DNA of 64,000 nt from the NCBI GenBank assembly GCA_900316665.1, contig ONDV01000019.1, positions 1-64,000 on the forward strand, read 5' to 3'. A program made the position numbers and the translations under genes. Origin of the DNA: an uncultured Lachnospiraceae bacterium. GTDB taxonomy: Bacteria > Bacillota > Clostridia > Lachnospirales > Lachnospiraceae. How positions within the stretch are numbered: the stretch's first letter is position 1; the number at the start of each line of letters is the position of its first letter. This document shows positions 26,622-35,809 of the stretch, piece by piece. Under the pieces are notes generated by a model. It had not been told where the DNA came from. It saw only the letters and a list, made by a program, of their open reading frames with translations, and ran no database searches.

Positions 26622-26999
26622 ATGGGATCAAATCTTAAGGTGCTTATTGGAGACGATTCGATACTGGCAAGGAAACAGCTTGGGGATTTTATAAAGACTG
26701 TAAGTCCTGACACCGAGATCGATGAGGCAGCTGATGGAGAGGAAGCAGTAAAGAAATACAGAGAATTTCACCCTGATATTACTTTTCTGGATATAGTAAT
26801 GCCAAAGATGGACGGCATTAGTGCGGTCAGGCAGATAATGGAATACGATGAGGACGCTGATATTGTAATAGTATCATCGCTTGGCACGCAGAGTCAGCTG
26901 AAGGCTGCCATTGAGGCCGGCGCAGAGGATTTTGTCCAGAAACCGTTTTCTTATGATCAGATAAGGAGAGTCATAAAAAACCATCTTAGAGAGGATTGA
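26622..26999 (+). CDS. CheY-like single-domain response regulator
   Basis: A 125-residue receiver domain with no output domain. Phosphorylation site Asp57 in TFLDIVMPKMDG, acidic pair Asp11-Asp12 in IGDDS, a serine in VIVSS, and the conserved lysine in QKPFSYD. Such proteins act by docking to a partner. GGGGGA precedes the ATG. The CheX-like gene starts seven bases after its stop, so the partner is probably that protein. No histidine kinase or other chemotaxis gene is in the window. Confidence 0.9.
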   Translation: MGSNLKVLIGDDSILARKQLGDFIKTVSPDTEIDEAADGEEAVKKYREFHPDITFLDIVMPKMDGISAVRQIMEYDEDADIVIVSSLGTQSQLKAAIEAGAEDFVQKPFSYDQIRRVIKNHLRED

Positions 27000-27005
27000 C
27001 GAATT

Positions 27006-27884
27006 ATGTATGCTCAGTTTTTCGGAAGTTATCTGCTGGGTAGGGATTTAATCACTACGGATCAGCTGAATAAGGCCATATCGAGACTCTCGGATTCCAG
27101 AATCAGGCTCGGAACACTTGCTATGCACGAAGGTTTAATGACTCCGGCTGAAGTGAACGAGGTCTGCTATATGCAGACAAGGGAAGATAAGCGTTTTGGT
27201 GAGATCGCAGTTGAGAGAGAGTATCTGACACAGGAACAGGTGGACTCACTCCTTAAATCGCAGAATCCCGACTTTCTGCTGCTTGGACAGAATCTGGTGG
27301 ATTTGGGCGCAATAACAAATTCCCAGCTGGAGGAATACCTGAGGGATTATCAGGATGAGACAGGTATTGATGATATGGGAAGCGAGGACAATTCAAAGAC
27401 AGAAAAGATAGTCGGAGCTTTCTTTGCCGGCGTGAGACCCATCGACCGGAACATTATCATGTATGTAAATCTTCTCTTTAATGATCTCGTCAGATTTATC
27501 GGAGATGATTTCACACCGATGGAGCCGTCGGTAGTAAAATCGGTCGACTGCGAATTCGGCATAACGCAGAAAATAAGCGGTCAGGCCAGGATGTCGACAG
27601 GTCTTATTATGGAAAAAGAGACTGCCGTCCGCTTTGCGTCAAGATATGCGAAGATGAGATTTGATGAATTTGATGAATATGTAATGGCAAGCGCTGAAGA
27701 TTTTCTGAATCTCCATAACGGTCTCTTCTGTGTAAATATCTCTAATGAATCATCGGTTGAACTGTCTCTCGATCCGCCGGTAAGAGAAGAGAAGAGCAAT
27801 ATAACTTTTTCACAGTCAACTTATCAGATTCCCATTGATTACACATTCGGCAAGGTGACTTTATTGGTCTCATCTGAGAAATAA
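27006..27884 (+). CDS. MshEN-like / CheX-like two-domain protein
   Basis: A 292-residue protein. Residues about 1-112 resemble the N-terminal domain of type II secretion/pilus ATPases (MshEN), with the repeated pattern LGxxLxxxGLITxxQLxxAL (LLGRDLITTDQLNKAI; LLLGQNLVDLGAITNSQLEEYL); some such domains bind cyclic di-GMP. Residues about 130-290 are CheX/CheC-like, with the phosphatase signature E-x3-N (Glu231 to Asn235 in AEDFLNLHNG). CheX removes phosphate from CheY-P. It follows a CheY gene by seven bases, so phosphatase action on that partner is likely. The MshEN assignment is by pattern only. Confidence 0.7.
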   Translation: MYAQFFGSYLLGRDLITTDQLNKAISRLSDSRIRLGTLAMHEGLMTPAEVNEVCYMQTREDKRFGEIAVEREYLTQEQVDSLLKSQNPDFLLLGQNLVDLGAITNSQLEEYLRDYQDETGIDDMGSEDNSKTEKIVGAFFAGVRPIDRNIIMYVNLLFNDLVRFIGDDFTPMEPSVVKSVDCEFGITQKISGQARMSTGLIMEKETAVRFASRYAKMRFDEFDEYVMASAEDFLNLHNGLFCVNISNESSVELSLDPPVREEKSNITFSQSTYQIPIDYTFGKVTLLVSSEK

Positions 27885-27903
27885 TATATTGATGTGAGAC
27901 AGA

Positions 27904-27938
27904 AAAAGGGGCTGTGATTATTTCACAGCCCCTTTTAT
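27904..27938. terminator. Bidirectional terminator between the CheX-like gene and citrate synthase
   Basis: A perfect 14-bp stem AAAAGGGGCTGTGA / TCACAGCCCCTTTT with a five-base loop. T-rich on both strands, as expected between convergent genes; it touches the citrate synthase stop. Confidence 0.92.
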
Positions 27939-29305
27939 TATCTTTTGTCCAAAGGTATATATTCCTTATGCGGGCAGACCGTCATATAGGCAGGACGCAT
28001 GATCTTGTCATTATGCGAGATCTCTTCCAGCCTGTGGGCGCTCCAGCCGGCGATTCTTGCAATGGCGAAGATCGGCGTATAGAGTTCCTCCGGAAGACCG
28101 AGCATCTGGTAGGCAAAACCTGAATAGAAATCGACATTGGGGCAGATGCCCTTATAAATCTTTCTTTCCTTTGCGATAACCTCCGGAGCCAGCTTTGCGA
28201 CCAGCTCATATAAAGCCATCTCTTTCTGGTAACCTTTCTCTTCGGAAAGACGTTCTACATAGGATCTGAATATTTCAGCTCTGGGATCGGAAAGCGAATA
28301 AACTGCATGCCCCATACCGTAAATAAGACCCCTTCTGTCAAAGGCTTCCTTATGGAGGAGGGCTTTCAGATAATCACTGACCTGCTTTTCGCTGGTCCAG
28401 TCTGTGATATGCTTCTTCATATCATCAAACATGTGGATGACCTTCAGGTTTGCGCCACCGTGACGGGGTCCTTTCAGGGAACCGAGTGCAGCCGCGATAA
28501 CTGAATAGGTATCAGTAAGAGTGGATGACACCAGATGAGTTGTGAAAGTGGAATTGTTGCCGCCGCCATGCTCCATGTGGAGAATAAGAGCCACATCAAG
28601 AAGCTTCGCTTCGAGCGGAGAGAATTTCTTGTCGTCTCTCAGACAGTGAAGTATATTTTCTGATGTGGAATATCCCTTTTCAGGTCTGTGTATGATCAGA
28701 CTGTCAAGGTTATGATAATGTCTGTATGACTGATAGCTGTAGACAGACAGAAGCGGGAACATTGCTATGAGCTGCAGGCACTGTCTCAGTACATTGGGGA
28801 GAGTTGTGTCATCAGCATTGTCATCATATGAATATAGAGTCAGAACAGACCGCGCAAGAGCGTTCATAAGATTCTTTGAAGGCTTCTTCATAATGACGTC
28901 ACGGACAAAATTCGGAGGAAGAGACCTGTAATCAGAAAGAATATCAATAAAGCTGTCAAGCTCGCTTCTCGTGGGCAGATGCCCAAATAGAAGGAGAAAG
29001 GCACATTCCTCAAAGCCAAAGTGGTTATCTGCATCGAGACCTCTTACTATGTCCTTTACATTGTAGCCTCTGTAAAAGAGTTCTCCGTGTATTGGAGTGT
29101 CAACTCCATTTATCACACGCTTTCCGTTGACCTCGGATATATTGGTGATGCCGACAAGCACGCCCTTGCCGTTCATATCGCGGAGTCCGCGCTGCACATT
29201 ATTTTTAACATAGAGCTCAGGGTCAACAAAAGAAGCCTTGTCAGCTTCTGCTGCAAGCTTATTTAGTTCCGGGGTTATTTCGGAAAATGATTTTGTTTCT
29301 GACAA
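27938..29305 (-). CDS. gltA: Citrate synthase
   Basis: A 455-residue enzyme condensing acetyl-CoA with oxaloacetate. Seen: the histidine region GPRHGGANLKV, the second catalytic histidine in GMGHAVYSLSDPRA, the C-terminal aspartate region PNVDFYSGFAYQMLG, and arginine-bearing AGWSAHRLEE. I choose the TTG at 29305 because AAAGGAGG is seven bases upstream; the longer frame from an ATG at 29359 has no ribosome site and adds residues not expected. No aconitase or isocitrate dehydrogenase is adjacent. It is convergent with the CheX-like gene and divergent from the 6S RNA. Confidence 0.93.
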   Translation of the reverse strand: MSETKSFSEITPELNKLAAEADKASFVDPELYVKNNVQRGLRDMNGKGVLVGITNISEVNGKRVINGVDTPIHGELFYRGYNVKDIVRGLDADNHFGFEECAFLLLFGHLPTRSELDSFIDILSDYRSLPPNFVRDVIMKKPSKNLMNALARSVLTLYSYDDNADDTTLPNVLRQCLQLIAMFPLLSVYSYQSYRHYHNLDSLIIHRPEKGYSTSENILHCLRDDKKFSPLEAKLLDVALILHMEHGGGNNSTFTTHLVSSTLTDTYSVIAAALGSLKGPRHGGANLKVIHMFDDMKKHITDWTSEKQVSDYLKALLHKEAFDRRGLIYGMGHAVYSLSDPRAEIFRSYVERLSEEKGYQKEMALYELVAKLAPEVIAKERKIYKGICPNVDFYSGFAYQMLGLPEELYTPIFAIARIAGWSAHRLEEISHNDKIMRPAYMTVCPHKEYIPLDKR

Positions 29306-29412
29306 AATAAACCTCCTTTTCTCTGAGGAAATGGTCTTGCTTTTCGTAAATTTTTCCAATTCAGTTTATCATTTTGAAGTGTCATATTCAAGTAGCGGAG
29401 GAATCTGCCATG

Positions 29413-29421
29413 TGTTATAAT
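29413..29421 (+). promoter_or_regulatory. Extended -10 promoter of 6S RNA
   Basis: TG (29413-29414) one base before a perfect TATAAT (29416-29421). No good -35 box is visible, as is common for extended -10 promoters. The expected start coincides with the 5' strand of the 6S closing stem. Confidence 0.65.
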
Positions 29422-29427
29422 GATCTT

Positions 29428-29604
29428 GCCTGAAATGTTCGATATCACTTGCGCAGTTTGAACCTACAAGTACTTTAAAAGGGATTCCTATATTGCGCGC
29501 CGGATGTCAGACCTCTCGTTGTGGTAGGCAGATGACGCTGCTGCGGTTGCCCACCTGGCCGATGGCTAGGAGTCAATAGCGCAGGCACGGCATTTCGGGT
29601 TTTT
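29428..29604 (+). ncRNA. ssrS: 6S RNA
   Basis: A transcript of about 175 bases. Its ends pair: GCCTGAAATG (29428-29437) with CATTTCGGGT (29591-29600), ten pairs including two G-U. The flanking segments ATGTTCG at the 5' end and GGCATTTCGG at the 3' end match those around the closing stem of E. coli 6S RNA, and the 5' strand of the central bubble (TTTGAACCTACAAG, then AAAGGGATTCCTAT) looks like Firmicutes 6S. The T-run after the 3' strand makes the closing stem part of a terminator. 6S RNA binds the housekeeping RNA polymerase holoenzyme. No reading frame is present. Confidence 0.8.
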
Positions 29605-29611
29605 ATTTTGA

Positions 29612-29640
29612 TTGATTTTAGAAGAAATATTTGCTAGAAT
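29612..29640 (+). promoter_or_regulatory. Promoter of the T-box-pheST unit
   Basis: TTGATT (29612-29617), exactly 17 bases, TAGAAT (29635-29640). The -35 box begins within ten bases of the end of the 6S transcript. Start expected near 29647. Confidence 0.7.
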
Positions 29641-29646
29641 ACGGGC

Positions 29647-29893
29647 TGTATGGGCTATGACCGCACACAGTAACTTCTACCGAATCAGACAGAGAGAACG
29701 CATTTTGCTGAGAGCGTTCGACGGCGGAATGAATTTCATGCGCGAGCCTCTGGAGCTGAACATTTAAGTAGGCGCCGGCGTATTCCGCACGACACGCGGC
29801 AAATGAGTGCCGGGAGACCGGAAATAGGGTGGTAACGCGGAGCTTTGTATGGACAGGTTTCGTCCCTTTATATGGGACGGAACCTGTTTTTTA
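29647..29893 (+). promoter_or_regulatory. T-box leader (probable tRNA-Phe sensor)
   Basis: The T-box sequence AGGGTGGTAACGCGG lies at 29826-29840, followed by a terminator (ACAGGTTTCGTCCC at 29853-29866 with its near-inverse at 29874-29887, then six T). Upstream, AGAGAGAACGC, GCTGAGAGCG and CTCTGGAGCTGAAC are Stem I-like segments. A TTC at 29735-29737 in the presumed specifier loop would read phenylalanine, matching pheST below. Uncharged tRNA-Phe should stabilise the antiterminator and allow transcription of pheS. The exact specifier position is my reading, not computed. Confidence 0.9.
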
Positions 29894-29908
29894 TTATGGA
29901 GGTATGAG

Positions 29909-30931
29909 ATGATTGATGAACAGTTGGAAAAAATAAGAGTTGATGCGGACTCCCGCATAAAAGGCGCATCCTCTCTGGATGAGCTGAATACCGTAAGGGT
30001 ACAGCTTCTGGGAAAGAAAGGCGCATTAAAGGATCTCCTGAAGGGACTTAAGGATGTGCCTCCTGAGGACAGACCCAAGGTGGGTCAGATGGTCAACAAG
30101 GTAAGAGACGAGATCGAGGGCAGCCTCAAGGCCAGAATGGAGGCTATGCAGAATGAAGATCTTATGAAGAGGCTTGAAGATGAGCGCATAGATGTGACAC
30201 TTCCCGCCAGACGTCATAAGATAGGACATCCTCATCCTAACACGGCTGTGCTTGCTGATGTAGAGAGAATTTTTACCGGAATGGGCTTCGAGGTAGTCGA
30301 GGGGCCTGAAGTTGAGAAGGATTATTATAATTTCGAGGCACTGAATATTCCTGCCAACCATCCGGCAAAAGATGAGCAGGATACCTTCTATATAACGAAG
30401 GATATTCTTCTCCGTACTCAGACATCGCCTGTCCAGGTGAGGCAGATGGAAGCAAAGAAGCCTCCAATCAGAATGATAGCGCCGGGACGGGTATTCAGGG
30501 CTGATGAAGTGGATGCCACCCATTCCCCTTCCTTTCATCAGATAGAAGGAATGGTTATCGATAAGGGAATTACCATGGCGGATCTTAAGGGGACTCTGAA
30601 AGAATTTGTCCAGGAGCTTTTCGGCAAAGATACAAAGGTCAAGTTCAGACCGCATCATTTTCCGTTTACGGAACCTTCAGCAGAGATGGATGTCTCATGC
30701 TTCAAGTGCGGCGGCAAGGGCTGTAGATTTTGCAAGGGAGAAGGCTGGATAGAAATCCTGGGATGCGGAATGGTACATCCGAAGGTATTCGAAATGTCAG
30801 GTATCGATCCGGATGTGTATTCCGGATTTGCCTTTGGAATCGGACTTGAGCGTATAGCGCTTCTTAAGTATGAGATAGATGATATGAGACTTCTCTATGA
30901 GAATGACATAAGATTTCTGGATCAGTTCTGA
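29909..30931 (+). CDS. pheS: Phenylalanyl-tRNA synthetase alpha subunit
   Basis: A 340-residue class II synthetase subunit carrying the catalytic core. N-terminal coiled coil (about residues 1-85), then motif 2 region GRVFRADEVDATHSPSFHQ and motif 3 FAFGIGLERIA near the C-terminus. The CFKCGGKGCRFC cysteine cluster near residue 260 is a usual variant in this group. The ATG at 29909 follows GGAGGT by six bases and lies beyond the T-box terminator; earlier in-frame starts are within the terminator hairpin. Confidence 0.97.
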   Translation: MIDEQLEKIRVDADSRIKGASSLDELNTVRVQLLGKKGALKDLLKGLKDVPPEDRPKVGQMVNKVRDEIEGSLKARMEAMQNEDLMKRLEDERIDVTLPARRHKIGHPHPNTAVLADVERIFTGMGFEVVEGPEVEKDYYNFEALNIPANHPAKDEQDTFYITKDILLRTQTSPVQVRQMEAKKPPIRMIAPGRVFRADEVDATHSPSFHQIEGMVIDKGITMADLKGTLKEFVQELFGKDTKVKFRPHHFPFTEPSAEMDVSCFKCGGKGCRFCKGEGWIEILGCGMVHPKVFEMSGIDPDVYSGFAFGIGLERIALLKYEIDDMRLLYENDIRFLDQF

Positions 30932-30955
30932 TATAGCTTTTAATAAGGAGAAAAG

Positions 30956-33376
30956 ATGAGAACATCACTTAACTGGATAAAAGACCTGGTTCCGGGACTT
31001 GATGCAGAACCTCAGGAATTCTGCGATGCAATGACAATGTCCGGATCCAAGGTGGAATTTTACGAGACTTTTGACAAAGACTTAAAGAATATAGTAGTCG
31101 GTCGTATCGACGAGATCAAAAAGCATCCTGACGCAGACCATCTTGTAATATGCAAGGTGAATATCGGAGACAGGGAAATTCAGATCGTGACCGGAGCTCC
31201 GAATGCGAAAGAAGGAATGCTTACGCCGGTAGTCCTTCCGGGAGGAAAGGTGGCAGGAAGCCACAATGGAGAAAAGACGCCTGGCGGTATTGAGATAAAA
31301 GCAGGAAAGCTGCGCGGCATAGAGTCGGACGGAATGATGTGTTCTATTGAAGAACTCGGTCAGACACGAGATCTTTACCCTGAGGCACCTGAATCAGGTC
31401 TTTATGAATTCGATACTGATTCTGGAGTAAAGCCCGGAGATGACGCCATTGAAGCGCTAGGTCTTCATGATACCGCTGTGGAATACGAGATCACATCCAA
31501 CAGAGTTGACTGCTTCTCCGTACTCGGTCTTGCCAGAGAAGCAGCGGCTACTTTCGGTTTGAAGAAGAGATTTCCTGAGGTACATGAAGTAAAAGGCGAG
31601 GGCGACATCAATGATTATATATCGGTTGAAGTAAATGACAGCCTGTGCAAGAGATACATTGCGCGCGCAGTAAAAGACATCCGTCTCGCACCTTCACCCG
31701 CATGGATGCAGAAGCGGCTCAGGGCTCAGGGCATCAGACCTATTAACAACATAGTCGATATTACAAATTATGTCATGGTCGAATACGGTCAGCCCATGCA
31801 TGCCTATGATCTTGATACAATAAAAAATCATAAGATCAGGGTAGCCCGCGCAAATGACGGCGAGACTTTCAGAACTCTCGACGGGCAGGACAGGCAGCTG
31901 GATCATGATATTCTTATGATAAATGACGGAGAGAAGCCAATAGGAATTGCCGGAATAATGGGCGGCGAGAATTCGATGATCACCGACAATGTAACGACAA
32001 TGCTTTTTGAGTCAGCATGCTTTGACGGGACAAATATAAGGCTTTCGTCAAAGAGACTCGGACTCCGTACGGATGCATCGTCCATCTTCGAGAAGGGTCT
32101 TGATCCCAATAATGCGATCAATGCCATGAACCGGGCTTGCGATCTTATAGTGGAGCTCGGCGCCGGAACAGTAATAGGCGGCGTCATAGATATCTATCCT
32201 GAGAAGAAAGAAGGCAGGCGCATACCATTCGAGCCTGATGTATATAACAGAAGACTTGGCACTAATGTGACAAGAGAGGAAATGCTTTCTTACTTTAAAA
32301 ACATAGATCTGGATTATGATGAAAGCACAAACGAGATAGTAGTGCCGTCATGGAGACAGGATCTCATCAACTTTGCCGATATGTCAGAGGAAGTCGCGAG
32401 ATTTTACGGTTACAATAATATTCCTACTACTCTTCCCAAGGGTACGTCCACCACAGGCAAACTTTCTTACAAGATGAGAATAGAAAAGATCGCCCGTGAT
32501 CTGGCTCAGTATATCGGATTTTCACAGGCTATGGTCTATTCGTTTGAGAGCCCGAAAGTATTTGACAAGCTCCTTATTCCTGCGGATTCTCCGCTCAGGA
32601 AATGTATAGAGATAGCGAATCCTCTCGGTGAAGATTTCTCCATTATGAGAACAATTTCCTTAAATGGAATACTGACATCCCTCTCCACAAACTATAACAG
32701 GAGAAACAAATCAGTAAGACTCTATGAGATGGGAAATATCTATATTCCAAAGAGTCTTCCGCTTCAAGAGCTGCCGGATGAGAGAATGACTCTTACATTC
32801 GGAATGTACGGCGACGGAGATTTTTATGATATGAAGGGCGTCGTAGAGGAACTCATGGAGCGCATGGGAATAAACGATAAGATCAAGTATGATCAGAATT
32901 CTGACAGACCTTATCTCCATCCGGGAAGACATGCTGATATCATCGTGCGCGGACAGGTGGTAGGTTATCTTGGTGAAGTTCATCCTCTGGTCTGCAGGAA
33001 TTATTCGATCGGAGAGAGGGTGATCGTGGCTGTGATCGATATGCCGTGGATAGTAAAGATGGCATCGTTTGATAAGAAATACACAGGCATAGTGAATTTC
33101 CCCGCATCAGCAAGAGATCTGTCTTTAGTATGCCCCGCGGATATTCAGGCAGGTGATGTAGAGGAAGTCTTCGATCGCTTAGGCGGAGAGTATCTTGAAA
33201 GCTACAAATTATTTGATTTATACGAGGGTGACAGGATAGAAAAGGGAAAGAAGTCCCTTGCCTATACTCTGACCTTCAGGGCAAAGGATAGAAATCTCTC
33301 TGACAGTGATGTAAATTCCGGCATGGACAGCATCATCACAGGTCTTGCCGAAAAGGGGATCACTTTAAGGAAATAA
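30956..33376 (+). CDS. pheT: Phenylalanyl-tRNA synthetase beta subunit
   Basis: An 806-residue subunit of normal length. N-terminal tRNA-binding (EMAP-like) domain around residues 38-150 with [15 protein letters not shown] and [12 protein letters not shown], then the B3/B4 editing region, B5 domain, and a C-terminal ferredoxin-fold anticodon-binding domain (from about [16 protein letters not shown]). Follows pheS by 24 bases with AAGGAG. Confidence 0.97.
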   Translation: MRTSLNWIKDLVPGLDAEPQEFCDAMTMSGSKVEFYETFDKDLKNIVVGRIDEIKKHPDADHLVICKVNIGDREIQIVTGAPNAKEGMLTPVVLPGGKVAGSHNGEKTPGGIEIKAGKLRGIESDGMMCSIEELGQTRDLYPEAPESGLYEFDTDSGVKPGDDAIEALGLHDTAVEYEITSNRVDCFSVLGLAREAAATFGLKKRFPEVHEVKGEGDINDYISVEVNDSLCKRYIARAVKDIRLAPSPAWMQKRLRAQGIRPINNIVDITNYVMVEYGQPMHAYDLDTIKNHKIRVARANDGETFRTLDGQDRQLDHDILMINDGEKPIGIAGIMGGENSMITDNVTTMLFESACFDGTNIRLSSKRLGLRTDASSIFEKGLDPNNAINAMNRACDLIVELGAGTVIGGVIDIYPEKKEGRRIPFEPDVYNRRLGTNVTREEMLSYFKNIDLDYDESTNEIVVPSWRQDLINFADMSEEVARFYGYNNIPTTLPKGTSTTGKLSYKMRIEKIARDLAQYIGFSQAMVYSFESPKVFDKLLIPADSPLRKCIEIANPLGEDFSIMRTISLNGILTSLSTNYNRRNKSVRLYEMGNIYIPKSLPLQELPDERMTLTFGMYGDGDFYDMKGVVEELMERMGINDKIKYDQNSDRPYLHPGRHADIIVRGQVVGYLGEVHPLVCRNYSIGERVIVAVIDMPWIVKMASFDKKYTGIVNFPASARDLSLVCPADIQAGDVEEVFDRLGGEYLESYKLFDLYEGDRIEKGKKSLAYTLTFRAKDRNLSDSDVNSGMDSIITGLAEKGITLRK

Positions 33377-33396
33377 TAAGGAACGAAGGCAAAGTA

Positions 33397-34440
33397 ATGT
33401 CAGAAATTAAAAAAATGAGTCTGGAAGATTTCGACTATCATCTTCCGGAAGAATTGATTGCTCAGGATCCGCTCGTTAAGAGGGCGGATTCCAGGCTGAT
33501 GGTACTGGATAAGGAAACGGGAGCCGTAGAGCACAGCCATTTCTATAATATTACGGAATATCTGAAGCCGGGCGACTGTCTGGTGATCAACAACACAAAG
33601 GTCATTCCGGCAAGACTGATTGGCGAGAAAGAGGGAACCGGAGGCCATGTAGAGGTTCTCCTTCTTAAAAGGAGGACTGACAATGAGTGGGAGACTCTTG
33701 TCAAGCCGGGAAAGAATGCCAGGATAGGGCAGAAGATTATTTTTGGTGACGGGCTTTTGAAGGGAGAGGTCACTGATATAGTCGATGATGGCGATCGGAT
33801 AGTGAAGTTTTCCTACGAGGGCATTTTTGAAGAGATACTTGATAAGCTCGGACAGATGCCCCTGCCTCCCTACATCACTCATAAATTGAAGGACAAGAAC
33901 CGCTATCAGACTGTCTACGCAAAATATGACGGTTCGGCAGCAGCTCCCACCGCGGGACTTCATTTTACAAAGGAGCTCCTTCAGAAAATAAAGGACATGG
34001 GAGTGGAAATCGCGGAGATCACTCTCCATGTAGGTCTTGGAACTTTTCGCCCCGTAAAGGAGGAGAATGTCCTTGATCATCATATGCATTCAGAATATTA
34101 CAGGGTGACTTCGGAGGCTGCCGAAATGATAAACAGAGCCAAATCCGAGGGCAGAAGGATCGTAGCCGTGGGAACTACATCAACGAGGACTCTTGAGGCG
34201 GCAGCAGATGACAATGGTCATATAGAGCCGGGAAGCGGATGGACGGATATATTTATTTATCCCGGATACCGCTTCAAGGTCGTGGACGCTTTGATCACGA
34301 ACTTCCATCTGCCGAAGTCAACGCTTATCATGCTTGTGTCCGCCCTTGCCGGACGAGAACATATACTTTCGGCTTATGAAGAGGCAGTGAAGGAAAAATA
34401 TCGTTTCTTCAGCTTCGGTGATGCCATGTTTATTCATTAA
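33397..34440 (+). CDS. queA: S-adenosylmethionine:tRNA ribosyltransferase-isomerase
   Basis: A 347-residue enzyme that moves the ribosyl group of SAM onto preQ1 in tRNA, giving epoxyqueuosine. Family segments: [14 protein letters not shown] at the N-terminus, RDN-type [20 protein letters not shown] around residue 188, and VGLGTFRPV. Its product is the substrate of QueH (2391-3032). It follows pheT by 20 bases and precedes lgt by nine, so the unit from pheS to lgt may be one transcript. Confidence 0.95.
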   Translation: MSEIKKMSLEDFDYHLPEELIAQDPLVKRADSRLMVLDKETGAVEHSHFYNITEYLKPGDCLVINNTKVIPARLIGEKEGTGGHVEVLLLKRRTDNEWETLVKPGKNARIGQKIIFGDGLLKGEVTDIVDDGDRIVKFSYEGIFEEILDKLGQMPLPPYITHKLKDKNRYQTVYAKYDGSAAAPTAGLHFTKELLQKIKDMGVEIAEITLHVGLGTFRPVKEENVLDHHMHSEYYRVTSEAAEMINRAKSEGRRIVAVGTTSTRTLEAAADDNGHIEPGSGWTDIFIYPGYRFKVVDALITNFHLPKSTLIMLVSALAGREHILSAYEEAVKEKYRFFSFGDAMFIH

Positions 34441-34449
34441 GGAGGAAAA

Positions 34450-35397
34450 ATGGAAGACGCTATAATTTTTCCGCATCTTCATATAGTGCTGAGACATGTC
34501 GGTCAGAAGATAATGATCGGTAACTTTCCGATAGCATTCTACGGTATAACAATGGCGCTTGGAATGATACTGGGCTCTGCTCTTATATTGCATGAGGTAA
34601 AGCGAACCGGACAGAATGAGGATGACTATTTTGATATCATAATCTGGTGTCTTATTTTCTCAGTGGTCGGAGCAAGAATATATTATGTGATCTTTGCCTG
34701 GTCCATGTACAAGGACGATCCGATTCAGATATTTAATATAAGAAACGGAGGACTTGCGATTTACGGAGGCATCATAGCCGCTTTGATCACAGGATATGTG
34801 GTCTGCCGAATCAAGAAGATCTCATTTATTCGAGCCGCTGACACATGCATAATAGGTGTTCCGGTAGGTCAGGCTCTGGGACGCTGGGGCAATTTCTTTA
34901 ACAGGGAAGCCTTCGGTCAGTATACAAACGGGCTTTTCGCCATGCAGATCCCCCTTGACCGGGTGAGATCAGTCGATGATCTGAGACCTGAGATGCTTAA
35001 ACACACAGTAGTGCATGGCGGTACTACATTTATATCAGTCCATCCGACCTTCCTCTATGAATCCCTCTGGAGCGTTGGTGTGCTGATTCTGCTTCTGATA
35101 TTAAGGAAGCATGTAAAGTTCCGCGGACAGATGCTTTTCACATATCTTGCGGCTTACGGACTGGGAAGGTTCTGGGTCGAAGGACTTAGAACCGATCAGC
35201 TTATTCTTTTCAATACGGGGATCCCCGTATCACAGCTCCTGGCTGCTGTAATGGTGGTGGCAGGTGTAATTGTCCTGATAGTTCTGTACAGAAGAGCTGT
35301 AAAGAAAGGTGAATTCATATCTCCGGAAGAAGTGAATCCATCGCCTGAGATATTGAAGGAGCGGATGAAAAAGACAAATAAGACCGCTGAAAAATAA
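34450..35397 (+). CDS. lgt: Prolipoprotein diacylglyceryl transferase
   Basis: A 315-residue membrane enzyme that adds diacylglycerol to the lipobox cysteine of lipoproteins. About seven hydrophobic segments; the Lgt signature region GRWGNFFNREAFG at about residues 148-160, the conserved HPTFLYESLW at about 198-207, and LGRFWVEGLRTDQL. The tail after residue 280 is charged and poorly conserved. AAGGAGG precedes the ATG. A terminator follows. Confidence 0.94.
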   Translation: MEDAIIFPHLHIVLRHVGQKIMIGNFPIAFYGITMALGMILGSALILHEVKRTGQNEDDYFDIIIWCLIFSVVGARIYYVIFAWSMYKDDPIQIFNIRNGGLAIYGGIIAALITGYVVCRIKKISFIRAADTCIIGVPVGQALGRWGNFFNREAFGQYTNGLFAMQIPLDRVRSVDDLRPEMLKHTVVHGGTTFISVHPTFLYESLWSVGVLILLLILRKHVKFRGQMLFTYLAAYGLGRFWVEGLRTDQLILFNTGIPVSQLLAAVMVVAGVIVLIVLYRRAVKKGEFISPEEVNPSPEILKERMKKTNKTAEK

Positions 35398-35463
35398 AAC
35401 ACAATATAGAAAGTAAATCACCCAGATATTCTGATGGTTTCAGTTGATTATATTGTGATATAG

Positions 35464-35491
35464 CCCTGCCGGGAAACCGGCGGGGTTTTTT
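35464..35491 (+). terminator. Intrinsic terminator after lgt
   Basis: Stem CCCTGCCGG / CCGGCGGGG with a GAAA loop and six T. Ends the pheST-queA-lgt unit. Confidence 0.85.
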
Positions 35492-35642
35492 ACTGCCAAT
35501 TTTTTGATGGAAATTTTGTGCAAAATTACAATAAAACTATATGTTGGGTGGGATGTGAACCCACGTCGTATATATAGTGTGGGATTATCCACCACCATCC
35601 TGAAAACCCTTGATTTCAAGCCTTTTCGAACAGCTTTTCGTA

Positions 35643-35671
35643 TTGAAAACATGCCTTTTTTCCTTTATATT
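35643..35671 (+). promoter_or_regulatory. Promoter of mraZ and the dcw cluster
   Basis: TTGAAA (35643-35648), exactly 17 bases, TATATT (35666-35671). Expected start near 35678, giving a leader of about 130 bases that holds the MraZ boxes and two to three DnaA-like boxes. Confidence 0.7.
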
Positions 35672-35688
35672 TTATTGTGTTGTGAGGG

Positions 35689-35716
35689 AAGTGCAACATA
35701 GTGCCACGAAGTGGTG
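35689..35716 (+). promoter_or_regulatory. Probable MraZ operator: three 10-bp-phased GTG boxes
   Basis: AAGTGC, TAGTGC and AAGTGG with GTG at 35691, 35701 and 35711, exactly one helical turn apart and starting about 11 bases after the predicted transcript start. MraZ is known to bind three or so direct repeats of this kind ahead of its own operon. The third box overlaps the DnaA-like site at 35713-35721. Confidence 0.65.
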
Positions 35717-35809
35717 GATAAGTTGAGAACTATGTGGATTACTTCATCTCATTAAAGCAGTTATCCACGACAGAAGCTTTAGCAGTATTGGAAGGGAGGA
35801 TGAGCTCTT

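Larger units (their letters stand above)
35585..35769. promoter_or_regulatory. Cluster of four DnaA-box-like 9-mers upstream of mraZ
   Basis: TTATCCACC at 35585-35593 (+), TTATCCACC at 35713-35721 (-), TAATCCACA at 35733-35741 (-), TTATCCACG at 35761-35769 (+). Each differs from TTATCCACA by one base. They flank the mraZ promoter. Binding is inferred from sequence only. There is no dnaA/dnaN gene or obvious unwinding region, so I read this as a regulatory cluster rather than an origin. Confidence 0.55.

Noticed and set aside
27938..29359. Citrate synthase starting at the ATG at 29359.
   Set aside because: There is no SD there, while the TTG at 29305 has AAAGGAGG at good spacing.
29428..29604. 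SRP (4.5S/scRNA) gene.
   Set aside because: The GGAAGGAAGCAGC-type SRP loop is absent; the closing stem and GGCATTTCGG end fit 6S RNA better.
35540..35809. Replication origin at the DnaA-like boxes.
   Set aside because: No dnaA, dnaN, rpmH or AT-rich unwinding stretch is nearby, and genes on both sides run in the same direction, with no switch of strand preference.
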